Assembly: GCA_958510825.1 (NCBI GenBank)
Contig: OY294050.1
Location: forward strand, 5,867,340-5,931,339
DNA length: 64,000 nucleotides
Reading direction: 5' to 3'
Source: Brachypterus glaber
Taxonomy: Eukaryota; Arthropoda; Insecta; Coleoptera; Kateretidae
Part shown: piece by piece, positions 59,609 to 64,000 of the stretch
How positions within the stretch are numbered: position 1 is the first letter of the stretch
How the letters are laid out: each line of letters starts with the position of its first letter
Made by a program: the position numbers and the translations under genes
The notes under the pieces: model-generated
Seen by the model: only the letters and a program-made list of their open reading frames with translations
What the model was told of the DNA's origin: nothing
Databases searched by the model: none

Positions 59609-60242
59609 TTATGACGAGTTGTGGTTATTCACCCGTGACGAGGTTTTTCCTATCAAAGACTTCCATATTGCAGGTAAGTGGTAACCAGTGTCCCGATTGA
59701 TATTGTTAGGATGCTTGATGATTTCTATCGATTCCCGTATCTTCCTTGGCATTTTTCTGTTTTCTGTTAATATTTGTTTTGTTTCAGACAAATTGATTTT
59801 ATGACCTGTTTCATGTACATGTTCGGCTACTGCCGATAAGGAAATTTGTTTCTTTCTTATATTGCGCTCATGCTCTTGAAGTCTTGTAGAAATTTTTCTC
59901 TTAGTTTCACCTATGTAAACCGTACCACAGGAGCAGGGTATTTTATATACGCCTTCTGAACTCAGGGGTATTTTGTCTTTTGTTGAAGTCAAACATTGAC
60001 CTAATTTTTGGTTGGACCGAAATATAGGCTTAATATTTGACTTCTTCAAAAGTTTACCTATTTTATCCGTGATACCGCTTACATAGGGAAGTATAACTTG
60101 TGTCTGTCTGTCATTGTCACTATTGTCCTGTTGTTTGGGTCTGGGATTTCTGTATTTGTATATGGTCTTATTAATGTCTTTTTTGGTATAACCGTTCATG
60201 GTCAAGGCTTTGGTTAGTTTAAGGAGTTCTGTGTCTAGGGAA
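59609..60242 (-). CDS. GIY-YIG endonuclease end of Penelope-like polyprotein, 5'-truncated
   Basis: An open frame from about 60242 to the stop at 59609 encodes the C-terminal ~210 residues. A linker with PYVSGITDKIGKLLKK and the CLTSTKDKIP segment leads into GVYKIPCSCGTVYIGETKRK, the GIY and YIG strands with the CxC insert found in Penelope nucleases, then STRLQEHERNI with the conserved arginine, AEHVHETGHKI (histidine pair of the proposed zinc-binding set), and NNINRDTGYHLPAIWKSLIG near the end. The nuclease nicks chromosomal DNA to prime reverse transcription. The family protein normally has about 600 further residues including the reverse transcriptase, absent here through 5' truncation at the inversion point. 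Intact frame, so a young copy. Confidence 0.9.
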
Positions 60243-60245
60243 TTC

Positions 60246-60498
60246 TATAAGAAAGAAACAAATTTCCTTATCGGCAGTAGCCGAACATGTACATGAAACA
60301 GGTCATAAAATCAATTTGTCTGAAACAAAACAAATATTAACAGAAAACAGAAAAATGCCAAGGAAGATACGGGAATCGATATAAATCATCAAGCATCCTA
60401 ACAATATCAATCGGGACACTGGTTACCACTTACCTGCAATATGGAAGTCTTTGATAGGAAAAACCTCGTCACGGGTGAATAACCACAACTCGTCATAA
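60246..60498 (+). pseudogene. Partial inverted copy of the GIY-YIG C-terminus
   Basis: Begins at RKKQISLSAVAEH and follows the minus-strand copy to the shared stop at 60496-60498. One difference creates TAA at 60382-60384, where the other copy has GAA. The GIY-YIG core strands themselves are not included. Confidence 0.85.
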
Positions 60499-60540
60499 AT
60501 AGTGACACAAGTTGATTCGAAGCTTAGTTTCAGATTAATC

Positions 60541-60578
60541 CCTGAAGATGTCTCTAGTAGTAAGAGACGAAACGTCGG
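60541..60578 (+). ncRNA. Hammerhead-like motif, right arm of Penelope element
   Basis: CUGAAGA (60542-60548), one unpaired U, stem II GUCUC/GAGAC, then GAAACGUC (60569-60576). Stem III would be the loopless AC/GU pair, and stem I is UCC/GGA beside the core. This minimal form matches the dimer-acting hammerheads described for Penelope-like elements. Confidence 0.55.
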
Positions 60579-60667
60579 AAAGTGAAAATCCATTAACACG
60601 GTCTAAACCCGAAAGTGAAAGTTCTTTATATCTTAATGGCCGTGAAAATCTAAAACCGAAAATACTT

Positions 60668-61470
60668 GGTTATTAATAAAGACATCGATATGTGGTTTTT
60701 AGCATTGTATAGTTAAAGAGTTTCTTGAGTTGGTTACGTCGTCCTTTTTTCGATTTTTTTGTTTTTAATATATTTCACTTTGAAAATTAGGAAATTTTAC
60801 GCAATTACAATCATATAAAACTTTCTTAAAGCAAAAAAATAAAAAAGGACTAAATAACCCTATATAAATATTTATTAAATAAGATATTTGAAATAACTAA
60901 TCCAAACCATTTTTGTTTCAGTTAAAATTATCTGCAGATAGAATAAGTACATTAAGGTAAGTTTCATCCAATCCAATAACCCTGGTAGAAAAGTACAAAA
61001 ATCTAACTTAACATAACATTAGATTAGTGACATTTTTATGTTTAGTCTCAAACGTTATAAAATATATAAATCTAACCTTAAAAACTAACCTTTGACAAAA
61101 ACGTTATAAAATACATAAATCTAACATTAGTTTCCTAAATAAATTCTAACCTTTAGCTAACTTTAAATATTTTTTAAATTTCCATTATTAATACGTAAGC
61201 TATAGTAGAAAATACTCATTTCAGACAGCTATGTGCCTAGGTTTGATAATTATTTATTATTTCTATAATAAGTTTAAAAAAAATATCCCCCAAAAGGCAA
61301 AATTATAGTAAGTCTGGCAACGCTGTACTATAATTGAAAAAATATTTTAAGATTCTGAATGTATAAATAAATATTAACTACGAGAAGTAAACGCATTTAT
61401 CAAAGTATAACAGGATATTACACGAAAAATATTTAGGGCCACCTAAAAAGATGGCTATTTCATAAATAAA
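60668..61470. other. Intergenic region with 49-bp direct repeat
   Basis: AACGTTATAAAAT occurs at 61051 and 61100 within a longer repeated block containing ATAAATCTAAC; this motif is shared with dispersed repeat C next door. Confidence 0.4.
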
Positions 61471-61788
61471 TGTAACGACATTGTGTTCAAAAATATTATG
61501 ATTGTTAAAATATATAAAGATTTATTTAAATGAATAAATTTGTCTCCAGCTGCCATTTTATGATGAAGGTAGAAATTTCCTAGTTGGCCACGCCCCCTCC
61601 AAAAGTTAGAAACTAAACTTACTTATAACGTATTTCTAACTTAAAAATCTAACATTAGATTAACGTTTGTAACTAATGTTTGATTTTAACGTTAAAAAGC
61701 GGAACATTTGCACATATTTTATAACGTACTTTTATACATTTTTCTAACATTAGAAAAACGTTATTCTAACGTTAAATTTCTACTAGGG
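61471..61788 (+). repeat. Dispersed repeat C (AACGTT-rich), copy 2
   Basis: Same orientation and length as 19453-19770, with roughly one difference per 15-20 bases; several AACGTT sites have decayed to AACATT or AATGTT. Confidence 0.75.
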
Positions 61789-61989
61789 AAGGTAACAATA
61801 ACATCCTGTATACTTATTTTTCGTAAAATGAAAAAATAACAATGCAAAGATTAGATAAAAAATATAGCAGAATGATCCTTAACGTAAGGACCTTGAGGCA
61901 CTGTAAAACAGGATTTATTTTTTAGTAGGTATCGGATTACCCATTAAATTTTAAGCATAATAATATCTAAACAATGACATTATAAAATT

Positions 61990-62115
61990 ATAAACTTGCC
62001 TGCGTAACTTCGGACACATCCTTCCTGTGCTGTGGCTAACCGCACGCCGCCGGTACACTAATTGGTTCCCGTTTGCCCCTAAAGAGAGCCACCACCACGC
62101 GTCTTTGTTATGCAA
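61990..62115. promoter_or_regulatory. CpG/GC-rich unique patch with octamer motif
   Basis: Around GCACGCCGCCGGTACAC and CACCACGCGTC the base composition rises sharply; an ATGCAAAT octamer follows at about 62110-62117. No repeat copy seen in the window. Regulatory role is conjecture. Confidence 0.2.
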
Positions 62116-62307
62116 ATTTGTTACATGGCGGTCTACCTGTGCCTACATGTTTACTAAAACAATAAGAACCTAATTTTCGGCGTAATTTTGTCGATAATTT
62201 ACTTTGCAGGTTATTAAGTCCCTTGTTACGTTCAATTTGTACATTGGTTCATGCTGTTATCAATCTAAAATCTCAAATCCATAATTTAAGAAAATTAAAA
62301 GTATTCC

Positions 62308-62429
62308 CTGTTAAATATGACAGGTAAAAACATATGAAAGGTTACACTAACCGGACAATAGCGGATAAAGTACGTTTTAAGTCCGGTTGGTGCAATTTTC
62401 ATATGTCTTTTACCCGTCATTTTTAACAG
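62308..62429. mobile_element. 122-bp foldback MITE
   Basis: CTGTTAAATATGAC pairs with GTCATTTTTAACAG, continuing through ACATATGAAA/TTTCATATGT and AACCGGAC/GTCCGGTT. Confidence 0.65.
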
Positions 62430-62733
62430 ATTTATCATTATTTAAATTAGCCCAAGCACATTAACATCAAGTAGTGACACGACTTATGCTCTACGTAGTT
62501 CAAACAAGTCTAATGCCATGAGAAATAGTTCAGTTCAAAGGTCGTGTGAAAGGGCCTCACCTTGCGGTGATATGCACACTCTCTGTTTTTTTTTTAATCA
62601 AAAGCGGTTCGTTTGGAAATCTTAAATCCAAATTTGCACCCCTGCAGGGGCCTGTGCGAATCCATTTCACACGCGTAGGTGAAAAATGGGAAAGCTGTTT
62701 TAGTGGGCAGCGTATTTTAAAAATTAATTAACA

Positions 62734-62940
62734 CCGGCCTCGGTGGTGAAGGGCTATGCTATCAGCATTTATTTTGTAATGCTGAGGTCGCGGGTTCGAA
62801 CCCCGCCAGGGACAGGAAACGGCGTTTTAAAATTGTTATTACAACTTTGAACTTTATACATAGGCCATAACCGACACGGTTGAATGTCGGGGTATACCTT
62901 CCGAAGGGCAGATACAACCTGTTTAAAAAAAGGCGATTAT
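62734..62940 (+). mobile_element. tRNA-like SINE
   Basis: CGGTGGTGAAGGG serves as a box A-like block and GGTTCGAACCC (62793-62803) is a perfect box B inside a 5-bp T-arm, GCGGG/CCCGC (62790-62806). The acceptor strands do not pair and the anticodon-like stem is too long, so it is not a working tRNA. About 130 bp of non-tRNA body follow (GACACGGTTGAATGTCGGGG, then CCGAAGGGCAGATACAACC). Confidence 0.65.
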
Positions 62941-63808
62941 TCTTTGGTCTTTAGATAATATGGCGCACTTTTAATCCATCTAATAACTAGCCTTTATTTT
63001 TAAATATTTTCAGTAACAAACGTGATGCGATAACCTGTATTGACCTTTCCAATTTAGCCAAAAGAGCCAACTGATAAAATTTATTTCATTTAATGAAGGT
63101 TTACCTTCGTCACCTTAACAATGGGGGTAATAAAGGCAGTCGGAGCGATTTGTAAGGCCTAATCGAACATCCTTGGCAGCATATTATGGAGGTAATTTGG
63201 AGTTGGAGGCAAACGTTTTGTGATCGGGAGATTTCCCCAAGGACGCGTGGAGTAAGAGCAATGGGGTAGGTTATCGGTCAAACTGAAATCGCAGGAGGCC
63301 CACGTAAAACTAATATAGGATATTTGAGTCATGGCCCACTAGAGTTAAAAAACATTCTCTGGACGAAAATTCATAATATGTAACTTTTTACTAGTTCATG
63401 TGTAAAACTCGCTGGGTTAGACAAATCCATAGCAACTCGCTGCTGCAGCAGTTCCAGAGATATTAGATAAGAACCTACTTTTCGAGGTACCCTTAGAAAG
63501 GCCGTAGCTTCCCTTCGGGCTTTTTTGGATCAACGTTTATAGGAACTTTTTTCATATTTTTTGATAGCATGATATAAAATTAAATTTCCTCATCTATTTA
63601 TAAAGCACTATGTACACTAAGAAAAGAGGTTTATTTGCAATTTTGCTTCTAGGGCAAATTAAATTTGTTTTAGTGATAATCTCCGCCAACAGAAACAATC
63701 AGTTCTTGGTATAATGCTACATTTTCTTGAATTCTCCGATAAGTAGCATGAGCTTTAAAACAACCTACTCAGTATTTGATCAGAGCGCCAAATTCTCTTA
63801 CATTAAAT
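62941..63808. other. Intergenic region, partly unique
   Basis: 63010-63330 is moderately GC-rich, without a local repeat partner or coding frame. 63460-63570 contains a degenerate GGCCGTAGCTTCCC...GGAACTTTTTTCATATTTTT block from an arm of the CAGGGTG MITE group. Confidence 0.35.
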
Positions 63809-64000
63809 AATAATAATAATAATAATAATAAACGTTTATTGTATAAAAGATTACAAATCTTGTTACAAGAAGTTTGAATATATAAAAAAAAAATACAAGA
63901 GAAGAGAAAAAAAAAATACACTAAATACTAAACCCTAACTATTTAAGTAATTTGATGAATATTCATAGATAATTTAATAAAAAGAAAAAGCAAAAATTTT
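63809..64000 (-). mobile_element. 3' end of another non-LTR retrotransposon
   Basis: On the minus strand a sequence ending ATACAATAAACG is followed by (TTATTA)n at 63809-63831, the same kind of tail as the element at 5.3 kb but a different family. The body continues beyond the window; no coding part is visible yet. Confidence 0.5.

Larger units (their letters stand above)
59466..60667. mobile_element. Penelope-like element, head-to-head inverted, with 12-bp TSD
   Basis: The insertion is flanked by CCGAAAATACTT at 59466-59477 and 60656-60667. Inside, two 385-bp arms (59477-59861 and 60246-60630) are inverted copies of the element's 3' part, symmetric without net indels; a 384-bp segment between them belongs to the longer minus-strand copy. 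The right side has about 25 extra bases after the arm. Both arms carry the GIY-YIG end and a hammerhead-like motif. Tail-reversed partial copies of this type are characteristic of Penelope-like elements. The reverse transcriptase part is missing. Confidence 0.85.

Noticed and set aside
62734..62815. A functional tRNA gene
   Set aside because: Box A and box B are good, but acceptor strands do not pair and the anticodon-like stem is far too long; it fits a SINE head.

Overview
This window reads as a gene-poor, AT-rich, repeat-dense piece of an arthropod nuclear genome, most likely an insect. The evidence is a spliced Ly6/three-finger gene with GT-AG introns, two families of non-LTR retrotransposon with flanking target duplications, a Penelope-like retroelement with its GIY-YIG domain, tRNA-derived SINEs with pentanucleotide tails, and many TA-flanked palindromic MITEs. 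Nothing looks bacterial: there are no operons, ribosome-binding sites or CRISPR arrays. I cannot name the species.

Layout. 0-10 kb: a MITE, a broken fragment resembling a tyrosine-recombinase-like protein, a CpG-rich patch with a possible first exon (minus strand), a SINE, two foldback MITEs, a truncated reverse transcriptase (5.3-6.6 kb, minus) and a 425-bp TA-flanked MITE. 10-36 kb: almost wholly MITEs, foldback elements, microsatellites and dispersed repeats with no convincing gene; it includes a perfect 73-bp-arm palindrome at 35.0-35.2 kb. 36-41 kb: the 3' tip of a non-LTR element with a clean target duplication, a local duplication, a 0.7-kb dispersed repeat, a second SINE, and an inverted copy of the 425-bp MITE. 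41.7-44.1 kb: the one convincing host gene, a three-exon Ly6/uPAR-type protein with signal peptide, ten cysteines and a GPI-type tail; its first intron carries a 12-unit 57/59-bp minisatellite. 44-49 kb: a 1.17-kb palindromic MITE, a short Penelope-type repeat holding a complete hammerhead ribozyme fold, and a 200-N gap. 49-64 kb: a long CT microsatellite, a 5'-truncated RNase H-bearing non-LTR element with a 14-bp target duplication, more palindromic MITEs, a Penelope-like element in head-to-head inverted arrangement with a 12-bp target duplication, a tRNA-like SINE, and the tail of another non-LTR element running off the end.

How it fits together: the genome here is shaped by retroelements (I/R1-like, CR1-like and Penelope-like) and by TA-targeted non-autonomous DNA elements. 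A MITE ends 96 bp upstream of the Ly6 start codon and a minisatellite fills much of its first intron, so repeats may have shaped that gene's regulation. The hammerhead-like motifs sit in Penelope-type repeat segments, as is known for that class. Boundaries of repeats were found by eye through matching arms or copies within the window and are accurate to a few bases only where target duplications are stated.
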